A stretch of DNA of 64,000 nucleotides from Bacteroidota bacterium (GCA_018266455.1 JAFEAJ010000003.1:18144-82143), one strand, 5' to 3'. Positions 38,153-46,388 are shown, counted from the first letter of the stretch. The notes: generated from the letters alone by a model not told the origin. Numbers and translations: made by a program.

Positions 38153-40291
38153 ATGCAGGCTAAAAAAACACAACAGGTACTGATGATTTTTTGGGCAATG
38201 TTAATCCTGCCTGCCAAACAGGTTTTCAGCCAGCCACCTGACTTATCACAATTTCACAGCAAAGCAGATAAAGTCAGGGCGTGGATATCGTATTGTGAAT
38301 CGTTCCGCATGAATAACAACAAGGGGAAAAATAATTTTATCACAATGGAAGAAGCCGCGCTGAAAGGAGTGGAGCTTGCAGGCGCAGAAGACCCCTATAA
38401 CCGTTCGCGGTTTTTCTTTTATGCAGGATTAGGCGCATACTACCAGGTTAAATTCGACAGTGCCCAATATTTTGTTTATCAATCCTTGTATGATGCCCAA
38501 AAGGCTAAATCTGCCGAACTGATCGCGGGGGCATGCGTAGCGCTGATACCTATGAATTTTCAACTGCGCCAGCAAGATAAAGTGGACAGTTGCAAAGACC
38601 TGCTCCAGTCTATCATTGATACCACTAAGAATGAAAAAATTTTGCAGGATGGATATTCTGCAATGGGAAGCTATTATCAGCAAAAATCATATTACAGCAC
38701 TGCGCAGGATTATTTGATTAAAGGAATTGAAATCCGGAAAAAGAAAATAGACACTACTACAGATGCAAAGCTGAAAGCCGATTATGCCATTCAATGTTAT
38801 CTTTTGTCCAAGCAATACCAAAACACCGATGTGCTTGATAAAAGCCTGGCCATTTTAAAAGAAGGAAGCGGTTATGCAAATGCATCACCGTTGGTCAGCA
38901 TCAGGTTCCTCGGCTCATTTGTTGAAATATATTCGCTGATGGGCAATATTGATTCGGCACTGGCTTATGAAAAGGAGCTGGAAGCAGCTACGAAAAACAG
39001 CCCAACGGTCGCTTCTGAAATGGTTACGGCCAACATGAATATTTCCCAATACTACCTCAGTAAAAACCTGGCACAGAAGGCGCTTCCTTTTGTGAAGAAA
39101 GCAGATTCTTTATCGGCAGTAAGCAAATCTCCCATGCTGATTTACCAGGCACAAATGGTTAGCGGCAGGTATTATGAAGAAACGGGAGATCCTGGCAAAT
39201 CAATTTCCTTGCTTATGATGGCGCTGCCGGTTGCCAGGCAGATCAGCAAGGAGCAATATGCCGACATTCTGAAATACATTGCGGTTGCTCAAAAAAAAGC
39301 AGGTAATTTGAATGAGGCAATAAATTATTATGAACAATACCTTTCATTTTCAGATTCGCTCATCAAAGAAAAAATTTCAAGGAACTTTGCAGACCAGGAA
39401 ACGCGTTATCAAACCAACCAGAAAGAACAAAGGATAACTGCGCTAAATAAAGAAAACCGGCTAAATGTACTGGAGCTTCAAAACGCTTCGCGGGCAAAAT
39501 TGCTGCTGATTATTGGCCTTGGGGCTTTAGGAACAATATCGCTCCTGCTGTATTTTATCTACCGTAATAAAGAAAAAAACAACAAGCTGCTAACTGGCAG
39601 AAACAACCAGCTTGATGCATTGAACCAACAACTGGCAATTGCCAACGATACCAAAGCAAAACTGTTTGGTATCATCAGTCATGACCTTCGGTCGCCTGTC
39701 AGCCAGATTGTTCAATGGCTTAGGCTCCAAAAAGAAAAACCGGAAATGTTGAATGGCGCAGCATTGCAAAAGCATGAAGAAAAAATGAAATCTGCTTCAG
39801 AAAACCTTCTTGAAACCATGGAAGACATTTTGCTATGGAGCAAAAGCCAGATGCAGCATTTTGAGCCGCAACTTATTCCGGTGAATGTTTCATCGCTGGT
39901 GGCAAAGGAACTGGCTTTTTTACATCCGCGCATTGAAGAAAAAAATATTTTAGTGAAGAACGATGTTGCCGATCGGTTTATCCAGGATACGGATGAAAAT
40001 TTTGTAACGGTCATCTTTCGCAATCTTTTGCAGAATGCCATTAAATACAGCCATGACGGAAGCTCAATTTTGATTTCAAATGATGGCAATAGCCTGTTTA
40101 TTACAAACCTCACAGATTCGGGGAAAGCCGAAATGCTGAATGTATTGCTTCAAAATAAGCAAGTGAATAGCAAAAGCTTTGGCCTTGGGCTCCAAATAGC
40201 GAATGACCTGGCATCCATGATTCACGCGAAAATATCTTTTATAAACAAAAGCGATGGCATGCTCACTGCCGTGCTCAACTGGAACAAATGA
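38153..40291 (+). CDS. TPR-containing sensor histidine kinase
   Basis: 712 aa. A signal peptide (ends near VFSQ) is followed by a tetratricopeptide-type helical sensor region to about residue 420 and one membrane helix (LLLIIGLGALGTISLLLYFIY). A coiled linker leads to a HisKA domain with His510 in IISHDLRSPVSQ and a HATPase with NLLQNAIKYS and FGLGLQIAN. The ATP-lid box usually written DxGxG reads TDSGKA, so ATP binding may be altered. Pairs with the LytTR regulator upstream. Confidence 0.9.
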   Translation: MQAKKTQQVLMIFWAMLILPAKQVFSQPPDLSQFHSKADKVRAWISYCESFRMNNNKGKNNFITMEEAALKGVELAGAEDPYNRSRFFFYAGLGAYYQVKFDSAQYFVYQSLYDAQKAKSAELIAGACVALIPMNFQLRQQDKVDSCKDLLQSIIDTTKNEKILQDGYSAMGSYYQQKSYYSTAQDYLIKGIEIRKKKIDTTTDAKLKADYAIQCYLLSKQYQNTDVLDKSLAILKEGSGYANASPLVSIRFLGSFVEIYSLMGNIDSALAYEKELEAATKNSPTVASEMVTANMNISQYYLSKNLAQKALPFVKKADSLSAVSKSPMLIYQAQMVSGRYYEETGDPGKSISLLMMALPVARQISKEQYADILKYIAVAQKKAGNLNEAINYYEQYLSFSDSLIKEKISRNFADQETRYQTNQKEQRITALNKENRLNVLELQNASRAKLLLIIGLGALGTISLLLYFIYRNKEKNNKLLTGRNNQLDALNQQLAIANDTKAKLFGIISHDLRSPVSQIVQWLRLQKEKPEMLNGAALQKHEEKMKSASENLLETMEDILLWSKSQMQHFEPQLIPVNVSSLVAKELAFLHPRIEEKNILVKNDVADRFIQDTDENFVTVIFRNLLQNAIKYSHDGSSILISNDGNSLFITNLTDSGKAEMLNVLLQNKQVNSKSFGLGLQIANDLASMIHAKISFINKSDGMLTAVLNWNK

Positions 40292-40320
40292 ATTCCTGCT
40301 TTCCGCGATGATCACCTTCT

Positions 40321-40387
40321 TTTGTCGGTTTTCTGCATGTTTTCATCGGTTTGTTTTCATAGCCAGTTTACATTGATGACATCTTTG
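40321..40387 (+). promoter_or_regulatory. putative LytTR-controlled promoter 1
   Basis: Half-sites tttgtcggtt (40321-40330) and ttcatcggtt (40342-40351) are direct repeats 21 bp apart, two helical turns. A -7-like box catctttg is at 40380-40387, 29 bp after half-site 2, with no proper -33 box, as expected of an activator-dependent promoter. Almost the whole segment from 40342 to 40390 recurs at 41032-41080. It precedes the lipoprotein gene at 40461. Confidence 0.6.
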
Positions 40388-40460
40388 TGACGAGAGGAAA
40401 TTTTGAGCGTAATAGCTTCTCCTCAGTAAAAATCTCTATTCACTTTTATTTTAAATTTTT

Positions 40461-40901
40461 ATGCGAAACAAACTTTTATTTCTATTTTTTTTTATTGGCT
40501 GGGTAATGGTTCAGGCCTCATGCAGTAAAAAAAACAATGGCCAATCCGGGAATTCTAGAGTTGCAGGTTTTTGGACCTATAAAACAGACCCCAACAATTC
40601 AAACAATTACTGGAATGGCAATGTGCTTTTTAAAAGCGATGGTACATTCAGGATGTACACCGCGTTGTCTTTAGATGATACGCTCGCGATTAATGCAATT
40701 GCTGATACAGCCAACCAGGTAATTACCATTGGGACTTACACCGTTTCGGGGCAAAACCTGAAAATGGTTTGGCAGGAATTTAATGTGATCGGTTTTAAGG
40801 CAACCGGGATATTCAATAGCAGCTTTACCAATTTTACAGGAAATTTAGAAATCAACCAGCCGGGGTCAGCTTCTCCTTTGTGGATATTGACAAAACCATA
40901 A
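40461..40901 (+). CDS. predicted lipoprotein with lipocalin-like fold
   Basis: 146 aa. The lipoprotein signal ends at the Cys of VQASCSKKNNG. The mature part has the strand pattern of Bacteroidetes lipocalin-like lipoproteins (VAGFWTYKTDP, GNVLFKSDGTFRMY, ITIGTYTVSGQNLKM, FTGNLEI). Probably surface or periplasmic. Located between two nearly identical upstream regions carrying LytTR-like repeats. Confidence 0.65.
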   Translation: MRNKLLFLFFFIGWVMVQASCSKKNNGQSGNSRVAGFWTYKTDPNNSNNYWNGNVLFKSDGTFRMYTALSLDDTLAINAIADTANQVITIGTYTVSGQNLKMVWQEFNVIGFKATGIFNSSFTNFTGNLEINQPGSASPLWILTKP

Positions 40902-41010
40902 AAGCCAAAAATATAATAACAGGAATTATCCGGGATCCGTTTTTTCGATATACAAAGATTTCCTATTCTAAGGGGTTAAGCAGTTGGATATAGAATTTTA
41001 AAAAATTCCT

Positions 41011-41077
41011 TTTGTCGTTTTTTATCATGCTTTCATCGGTTTGTTTTTATAGCCAGTTTAGAATGATGACATCTTTG
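41011..41077 (+). promoter_or_regulatory. putative LytTR-controlled promoter 2
   Basis: Half-sites tttgtcgttt (41011-41020) and ttcatcggtt (41032-41041), 21 bp apart, with -7-like catctttg at 41070-41077, the same spacing as promoter 1. It lies 79 bp upstream of the NHL-repeat lipoprotein gene. Confidence 0.6.
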
Positions 41078-41155
41078 TGATAAGAAGCAATATTGGGAAG
41101 AAACAGGTAATAGCGCTTCATAAATTTTGTAATAATAATTAACACGAACAGCATT

Positions 41156-42208
41156 ATGAAAAAGAAATTAATTTTCAGCGGCGTTTTTTTGAGCGCTTTA
41201 ATAATGATCGCTCCTTCATGTAAAAAAAGCAGCGGAGCTACGAATAACAGCAATGGTACTGATTCAGCGTCCACGATATATTCCACTACGCTGGCAGGGA
41301 ACAACAGCAGCAAAGGCACTTTTGATTTTGGGCCAACCGGGGTAACGGTTGATGCGCAGGGGAATGTTTATGCTGCCATCTCTACGGGATCTTATATAGT
41401 TAAGGTGGCTCCTTCCGGCAGCATTTCTACTTTTGCCGGATCAGACGGGAACCCTGGCTGTGAGGCAGGCACAGGCACCTCAGCAACGTTTACTGACCCT
41501 TATGCACTTTGTATTGACGCGCAGGGGAACATTTATGTAGCCGATTACATGTGCAACATTAAAAAAATATCACCTGCGGGGGTATCAACAACATTTTCCA
41601 GCAGCGATGTGATTAATAATGTAATTATTGCCCCCCAGGCTATTTGCATTGATGCAAACGGAAATGTATATAGCGCCAATCAACTTGGTGAAGAAGGAAT
41701 TGCCATGACCACCCCCGGTGGGGCAGTTTCACTATTTGCAGGAAATGGGACAGCAGGATATGTAGATGGTGCTGTTTCTGCTGCCGAATTCAATGGGCTT
41801 GGCATTACCGGCCTTTGTGCGGATGCCAATGGAAATATTTATGTGGCAGACCCGCCAAGGATACGAAAAATTTCAAACGGGCAGGTTACTACTGTTGCCG
41901 GCAATGCCAGTCATGGTTTTACAAATGGCAAAGGCGCTGCTGCAAGTTTTGGTGGCGCTATGGGCATTTGCATGGGGCCGGATGGCAACATCTACATTGC
42001 CGATGTATATAATAATATGATCAGGAAAATGACACCCGACGGAACGGTGACTACTGTTACGGGCACAGGTGATGCAGGCTTTAAAGATGGCGACCCGCAA
42101 GTAGCGCAGTATAATCAGCCATCCAACCTTTGTTTTGACGCAAATGGCAATTTATATGTAGCAGATTATGGCAACAAAATGATCAGGAAAATTACATTCC
42201 CCAAATAG
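41156..42208 (+). CDS. NHL-repeat lipoprotein (beta-propeller)
   Basis: 350 aa. The lipoprotein signal ends at the Cys of APSCKKSS, followed by a Ser/Asn-rich linker. About six NHL/SMP-30-type repeats follow, each with a line like GVTVDAQGNVYAA, ALCIDAQGNIYVADY, GLCADANGNIYVADP or GICMGPDGNIYIADVYNN, ending IRKITFPK. Such propellers usually bind proteins or ligands at the cell surface. Likely controlled by the LytTR-like site upstream. Confidence 0.88.
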   Translation: MKKKLIFSGVFLSALIMIAPSCKKSSGATNNSNGTDSASTIYSTTLAGNNSSKGTFDFGPTGVTVDAQGNVYAAISTGSYIVKVAPSGSISTFAGSDGNPGCEAGTGTSATFTDPYALCIDAQGNIYVADYMCNIKKISPAGVSTTFSSSDVINNVIIAPQAICIDANGNVYSANQLGEEGIAMTTPGGAVSLFAGNGTAGYVDGAVSAAEFNGLGITGLCADANGNIYVADPPRIRKISNGQVTTVAGNASHGFTNGKGAAASFGGAMGICMGPDGNIYIADVYNNMIRKMTPDGTVTTVTGTGDAGFKDGDPQVAQYNQPSNLCFDANGNLYVADYGNKMIRKITFPK

Positions 42209-42250
42209 AAAACGGCACACTCATTTTTTAAAAATTATACAAAAAAGAAT

Positions 42251-42766
42251 ATGAAAAGGATTATATGTTTTGTTATTGCGCTGTCAACAATTCATCTTAT
42301 TGCACAGGCCCAGGACAAATCGACGTATAAAGCTGCCATTGGCCTGCGCGTTAGCGATGGCTATTACGACCTGGCCTCGGTTTCTTTCAAAGCATTTTTG
42401 GGCAGCCCGCTTGCGCTTGAGGCAAATATCGGGTTTCGCAATTACGGCATCATTGGTTACAGCTGGTTCAACCTTTCCGGTTCATTAAGCCTGCAATATC
42501 ACTTCAAGATAAATGCAGTGCAGGGCTTGCAATGGTTTATTGGCGGAGGGGCAACTGCGTTCAATACTTTTTCAGGTGATTCCTATTACAGGGGCTTTGG
42601 GCTGGGCGTTTTCCCGACTGCAGGAGCAGATTATAAATTTTCTAAGATCCCGCTGGATGTTTCTGCAGACATCCGCCCCACCATTGGCATCATTAAACCT
42701 TATGCTTATTACGATGATTTTTATCTCGCGAATGTGGGGGTGTCCGCCAGGTACACATTTAAGTAA
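42251..42766 (+). CDS. small outer-membrane beta-barrel-like protein
   Basis: 171 aa with a signal peptide ending near LIAQAQ. The rest is a series of amphipathic strands (SVSFKAFLG, LALEANIGFRNYGIIGYSWF, SLQYHFKIN, LQWFIGGGATAFN) and ends VGVSARYTFK with a terminal aromatic-Lys, typical of Bacteroidetes 8-stranded porin-like proteins. 42 bp after the NHL gene, so probably cotranscribed. Confidence 0.75.
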   Translation: MKRIICFVIALSTIHLIAQAQDKSTYKAAIGLRVSDGYYDLASVSFKAFLGSPLALEANIGFRNYGIIGYSWFNLSGSLSLQYHFKINAVQGLQWFIGGGATAFNTFSGDSYYRGFGLGVFPTAGADYKFSKIPLDVSADIRPTIGIIKPYAYYDDFYLANVGVSARYTFK

Positions 42767-42767
42767 C

Positions 42768-42890
42768 ATGCTCAAAGCATGCTTACGCTTTTTCATTCAT
42801 AAAAGGCAGCAATGGCAGGTTTTTGATATTGTGCATCGTCCATCGGGCAGGGCATTGGCCGTATTGGATCACAAAAAACTTTTGCAGTAA
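42768..42890 (+). CDS. possible 40-aa ORF, uncertain
   Basis: ATG directly after the stop of the barrel gene to TAA. The product MLKACLRFFIHKRQQ... then VHRPSGRALAVLDHKKLLQ is plausible but short, and its beginning forms a hairpin (atgctcaaagcat), so it may be a transcript end rather than a gene. Confidence 0.25.
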   Translation: MLKACLRFFIHKRQQWQVFDIVHRPSGRALAVLDHKKLLQ

Positions 42891-42937
42891 AAGGCCTGCC
42901 GCAGTTTATTTTCATGAAAGTTTGGGACAAAAAAATA

Positions 42938-42968
42938 TTCGTCGATTACGGCATGGGGTTCGTCGGTT
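42938..42968 (+). promoter_or_regulatory. putative LytTR site 3
   Basis: ttcgtcgatt (42938-42947) and ttcgtcggtt (42959-42968) are direct repeats with the same 21-bp period and core tcg(a/g)tt as sites 1 and 2. The downstream sequence is not like the other two promoters, and the distance to the next small gene (43132) is longer. Weaker than sites 1 and 2. Confidence 0.45.
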
Positions 42969-43131
42969 TCATTTGTAGCTTGGTTCTGGTTTCCTGCATT
43001 TTTGAAATATAAAAAGAAAAGAACCATCACCGGCCTAATATCATAAAACCTGCATTTTGTTCCATAGATGTCTTTGCAGTAGTAGGAATTTATTTTGAAA
43101 GGTTATGTAAAAAGAAGCCATCCAATATCCC

Positions 43132-43263
43132 ATGTTGTTATTATTGATTAATACTTCAGCTATGTCTTGGGCAAAACAAAATAAAGCATTCATAAAATGG
43201 GTATTCCTGGTCCTTGCTGTTTTATTTTTTCTGCTGGCTGTTGTAATGCTTTTTAAACTGTGA
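43132..43263 (+). CDS. small single-span membrane protein
   Basis: 43 aa from ATG 43132, or 33 aa from ATG 43162. The C-terminal part AFIKWVFLVLAVLFF, continuing LLAVVMLFKL, is one membrane helix after a short basic N-terminus (SWAKQNK). No family recognised. 10 bp before the DUF4412 gene, so perhaps translationally linked. Confidence 0.45.
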   Translation: MLLLLINTSAMSWAKQNKAFIKWVFLVLAVLFFLLAVVMLFKL

Positions 43264-43273
43264 AATTTTTTTT

Positions 43274-44059
43274 ATGACCATTCAGAAATTAAACATGATG
43301 AAAACCTGTTTACCAGCTTTCCTGTTCGCATCGATTATTGCCTGTACAGGGGCAACAAGCGGCAATTCTAATTTGGCTGATAAAGGAACCCTCCTCTCCG
43401 TTTTTGGTGACGGCGATATGTATTATGAATACAAATTGACCACAACAGGCAATATTCAACTGATCAGCAGCACAAAAATGTATGTTTCTTCATCCGGAAA
43501 AATCAGGGTGGAGACTTCGATGGCAAAAAACACGGCAGGTGACAAACCGCTCAGTTTTGTTCTTATCGGGAGCAGTGATAAGCCCAACGAAAGCATTTTG
43601 ATTGATGATGAAAACAAAACATACACCGTCAATCATTTTAACAGAGACAGCGTGGCGAGCCTTGAAAAAGTGCAATCTGTAGCAACTAAAATAGGGGAAG
43701 ATAAAATACTTGGGTATAACTGTGTACATGCTAGGGTTATTTCAAATAAAAACCTTGGCGGCTTTTTTAAGACCACAGACACACTTGATATCTGGCGAAG
43801 CAATGACGTTCCTATGCAGGGCCGGTTCAAAAGCATCATGAACAGTATTGAAGCAAAGACCGGCAATTTCATGTATTCTGCTATAGTAGCCGAGCAGCTT
43901 AAACAAATGGGCTGTGATGGGTTTATGGTAAAAATGGCCATCAAATCAAAAAGAACAGCGATAACAGAAGAATTGGCGAAGGCAGAGCACAAAAGCCTTC
44001 CTGCAAGCATGTTTGTGGTTCCCGCCGAATATAAAGAAGACAAAAACGGGCTGCTTTAA
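43274..44059 (+). CDS. DUF4412-like secreted lipoprotein
   Basis: 261 aa; an internal ATG at 43298 gives a more typical lipoprotein signal (MKTCLPAFLFASIIACTG). The body has the DUF4412-like pattern: strands carrying YVSSSGKIRVETS, an ILIDDENKTYTVNHF line, ILGYNCVHARV and the final SLPASMFVVPAEYKE. Secreted proteins of unknown role common in Bacteroidetes. Confidence 0.7.
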   Translation: MTIQKLNMMKTCLPAFLFASIIACTGATSGNSNLADKGTLLSVFGDGDMYYEYKLTTTGNIQLISSTKMYVSSSGKIRVETSMAKNTAGDKPLSFVLIGSSDKPNESILIDDENKTYTVNHFNRDSVASLEKVQSVATKIGEDKILGYNCVHARVISNKNLGGFFKTTDTLDIWRSNDVPMQGRFKSIMNSIEAKTGNFMYSAIVAEQLKQMGCDGFMVKMAIKSKRTAITEELAKAEHKSLPASMFVVPAEYKEDKNGLL

Positions 44060-44121
44060 AACAAATGCCCCTAAACCATTTTCAGCAAAAGCAGCAGGTA
44101 ATATCCCTGTGATCAAAGAAA

Positions 44122-44150
44122 ACAGCCCCTGACCCAGGGGCTGTTCCTGT
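44122..44150 (+). terminator. hairpin terminator after the DUF4412 gene
   Basis: acagcccctg (44122-44131), a 3-nt loop, caggggctgt (44135-44144), then ttcctgtt. A strong stem with a modest T tail, 60 bp after the stop codon. Confidence 0.7.
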
Positions 44151-44152
44151 TA

Positions 44153-44446
44153 ATGGAATCAATCGAGCGCAAACACCCGGTTTTTTACGAAAGGTCCTTG
44201 TATACGGAAAAGCAACTGATCAGGGATACAATACCGGGCGTGCTGATTATTCCAGATGAAAAGCCCGGACGAGGAGATTTATCTATACTTATAAACAATC
44301 AGTACATTACCCCAGCCAACAGGATAGTCTTAATCTTTTCAAAAGCTTATATAAGAGCTCTCGATTGGTTATCGATTACAAGATTTGGAAAAGCTGAACC
44401 GCTGTTATATGAAATTCGTGAAATCATATTAGGCAGCTTCTTATAA
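44153..44446 (+). pseudogene. ORF fused with repeat R copy 4, probable gene remnant
   Basis: The first 60 codons read like protein (ERSLYTEKQLIRDTIPGVLI, then PDEKPGRGDLSILINNQYI), but from about codon 60 the frame runs into repeat R copy 4 and the product becomes repeat-encoded. Insertion of the repeat into a gene, leaving its 5' part, would explain this. No family recognised. Confidence 0.3.
44331..44430 (+). repeat. dispersed palindromic repeat R, copy 4
   Basis: Arms cttttcaaaagct (44335-44347) and agatttggaaaag (44381-44393), 59 bp end to end. Similarity with copy 3 continues past the arm (ccgctgttatatgaaat...gaaatcat). It ends about 80 bp before the DUF2892 gene start. Confidence 0.8.
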
Positions 44447-44487
44447 AAATTGTAATAAAAGTTACCAACAGGCTTGATAAATTGAAA

Positions 44488-44495
44488 TACTTTTG
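44488..44495 (+). promoter_or_regulatory. -7 box TACTTTTG of the DUF2892-rhodanese operon
   Basis: TACTTTTG matches TAnnTTTG exactly, 14 bp before the ATG at 44510. No clear -33 box. Confidence 0.55.
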
Positions 44496-44509
44496 TAAAA
44501 ATATCAAAT

Positions 44510-44719
44510 ATGAAAAAGAACATGGGAAATGCAGACCGCATGATCCGGCTGCTTGCAGCGGTAGTAATAGCTATATTGTATTACACAAATACCATAAATG
44601 GCGCTGTGGGTATTGCGCTGCTCGTTATTGCAGCGATATTTATATTAACCAGCCTGGTAAGCTTTTGCCCGGTATACACTTTTTTGGGGCTAAATACCCG
44701 TGCTGTAAAAAAATCATAA
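44510..44719 (+). CDS. YgaP-type DUF2892 inner-membrane protein 1
   Basis: 69 aa. The pattern MKKNMGNADRMIRLLAA, two membrane helices and the end SFCPVYTFLGLNT (CP-x-Y-xx-LG) is the DUF2892 family, which in E. coli YgaP is fused to a rhodanese domain. Here the rhodanese is the next gene, 2-8 bp downstream. A second DUF2892 gene lies at 55194. Likely linked to sulfur or redox stress handling. Confidence 0.9.
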   Translation: MKKNMGNADRMIRLLAAVVIAILYYTNTINGAVGIALLVIAAIFILTSLVSFCPVYTFLGLNTRAVKKS

Positions 44720-44727
44720 ACATGCTC

Positions 44728-45414
44728 ATGAAATATTCTATGCCGGCAATTTTATGCACAGCTTTGCTGGTGTCTTGCCAAAGTAATGCACAAAACACCA
44801 ATCTATCCGTTGAAGAATTTCAAAAAGCAATCGCCCAGAAAAACATTCAATTGCTGGACGTCAGGACACGAGAAGAATATTTGTCTGGCCACATTAAAAA
44901 CACATTTTGGGCAGACTGGAACGACCGTACTGAATTCCAATCACGTGCAGAGGCCCTGGATAAGAAAAAGCCAATATACATTTATTGCCTTAGCGGCGCA
45001 AGAAGCAATGCCGCAGCACAATGGCTGAGGAAACAGGGATATACTGCTTATAACCTCAATGGCGGCATAAATGCGTGGGAAAGAGCGGGCAAACCGATAG
45101 AAGGTTTTCGCGCAACAAAACAGATTTCCATGCAGGAATACCTTTCGCAGATCCCGGGTAACAAGACTGTGCTTGTTGATTTCGGGGCAGAGTGGTGCCC
45201 TCCGTGTAAGTTAATGGCGCCGATAGTAGATTCTTTAAAAAGCCACGGCAGTTTGCCATTTGTACTGGTAAAAATTGACGGCGGGGCCCAGGTTGAAATT
45301 TGCAAAAAACTGGGAGTGGATGCCTTCCCTACATTTATCGTATATAAAAATGGCAAAGAAACATGGCGAAAACAGGGGATTATTGAAGCAAAAGAAATGG
45401 TATCCCACCTCTGA
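44728..45414 (+). CDS. rhodanese-thioredoxin fusion lipoprotein
   Basis: About 229 aa from ATG 44728 (ATG 44722 also possible). The lipoprotein signal ends at the Cys of LLVSCQSN; the far-upstream reading is rejected because it runs through the DUF2892 gene. The rhodanese domain has LLDVRTREEYLSGHI and the active-site loop CLSGARSNAAA. The thioredoxin domain has DFGAEWCPPCKLMAPI and the cis-Pro segment VDAFPTFIVYK. Exported sulfur-transfer plus thiol-redox protein. Confidence 0.92.
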   Translation: MKYSMPAILCTALLVSCQSNAQNTNLSVEEFQKAIAQKNIQLLDVRTREEYLSGHIKNTFWADWNDRTEFQSRAEALDKKKPIYIYCLSGARSNAAAQWLRKQGYTAYNLNGGINAWERAGKPIEGFRATKQISMQEYLSQIPGNKTVLVDFGAEWCPPCKLMAPIVDSLKSHGSLPFVLVKIDGGAQVEICKKLGVDAFPTFIVYKNGKETWRKQGIIEAKEMVSHL

Positions 45415-45441
45415 TCATGCTTGTTGCCTATTAATTTATTT

Positions 45442-45654
45442 ATGAACCGTTGGCTCCAAAAAAACATTATTTATATAGCAGGGGCTTTGACAGGGGCTGT
45501 TGCGGGGTATCTTTACTGGCAAGAAATCGGATGTGCGAATGGCACCTGCCTGATAACTTCAAAACCCGTTAACAGCACGGTTTACGGAGCCTTGATGGGA
45601 GCATTGATATTTGGATTGTTCAAAAAAAACAAGGCAAAGAAAAACGAGAATTAA
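45442..45654 (+). CDS. DUF6132-like small membrane protein
   Basis: 70 aa from ATG 45442. Two membrane helices (IIYIAGALTGAVAGYLYW and TVYGALMGALIFGLFKK) flank a short loop with two cysteines, IGCANGTCLITS. This matches small Bacteroidetes proteins usually found next to rhodanese and DUF2892 genes. Third gene of the operon starting at 44510. Confidence 0.8.
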   Translation: MNRWLQKNIIYIAGALTGAVAGYLYWQEIGCANGTCLITSKPVNSTVYGALMGALIFGLFKKNKAKKNEN

Positions 45655-46010
45655 TATAGTGATAAAACATCCAATGGCATGGAGCTGAAAATTGCCAGTT
45701 CCCTTTTGTTTTAACGGTTATAGACACCTGTAATCCCTGCTCATAAAAACCGGCGGGCAACCCGATTGCCATCCCCTTATTGAAAAAATCAGCCCTGTAT
45801 TTTATCGGGAAGACAACTGTTGTCAGGGGGCATTTCCTTTCAAAATCCCGCCAACCGGGCATTATACGTAAAAACTTTGAATTTCCAGAGAGAAATTTAA
45901 AGCTATGTTCACAATTTCTGAACAGTTTGTTTTGGCGGCACAGTCAAACATCACTATTTTTAGCAGGTTATAATTATTAATAATTTACTAACGATTTAAT
46001 TCTAACCATC
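45655..46010. other. intergenic region, no convincing gene
   Basis: 356 bp. A minus-strand frame of about 80 codons (45620-45862) overlaps the DUF6132 gene; part of it (GLPAGFYEQGLQVSITVKT) looks protein-like and may be a relic. No structured element stands out. Sequence just upstream of 46011 must hold the SWIB promoter, but no exact TAnnTTTG box was found. Confidence 0.4.
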
Positions 46011-46388
46011 ATGGCTAAAGCAAAAAAGGCGGCTAAGAAAGCTGCTAAAAAAGCGCCCGCAAAAAAAGCTGCTAAAAAAGCGCCTGCAAAAAAAGCCGCT
46101 AAGAAAGCTGCTAAAAAGGCCCCAAAAAAGAAATCTGCAAGAAAACCCAATGCAGCTTTCATGAAACCACTTACTCCGAGCCCTGCCTTGGCAGAAGTGA
46201 TTGGGGCAAAACCGCTGCCAAGAACCGAGGTGATTAAAAAGATATGGGACCATATCAAAAAGAATGGCTTGCAGGACAGCAAGAACAAGAGGATGATCAA
46301 TGCTGACGCGAAACTGAAAACAGTTTTCGGGAAAGCACAGGTATCTATGTTCGAACTGGCCAAAATAGTGAGCAATCACTTGAAGTAA
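46011..46388 (+). CDS. SWIB/MDM2 domain protein with histone H1-like tail
   Basis: 125 aa. Residues 1-45 are KAAKKAAKKAPAKKA-type repeats, a histone H1-like DNA-binding tail. Residues 50-125 are a SWIB domain (FMKPLTPSPALAEVIG, RTEVIKKIWDHIKKNGLQD, MINADAKLKTVFGK, MFELAKIVSNHLK). Bacterial SWIB proteins of this layout, as in Chlamydia and Bacteroidetes, are thought to act in chromosome structure or transcription. The same basic repeat without SWIB occurs at 21857. Confidence 0.93.
   Translation: MAKAKKAAKKAAKKAPAKKAAKKAPAKKAAKKAAKKAPKKKSARKPNAAFMKPLTPSPALAEVIGAKPLPRTEVIKKIWDHIKKNGLQDSKNKRMINADAKLKTVFGKAQVSMFELAKIVSNHLK

Noticed and set aside
44482..44721. N-terminal extension of the rhodanese-thioredoxin gene
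   Set aside because: It runs out of frame through the DUF2892 gene; the lipoprotein signal after ATG 44722/44728 marks the true start.
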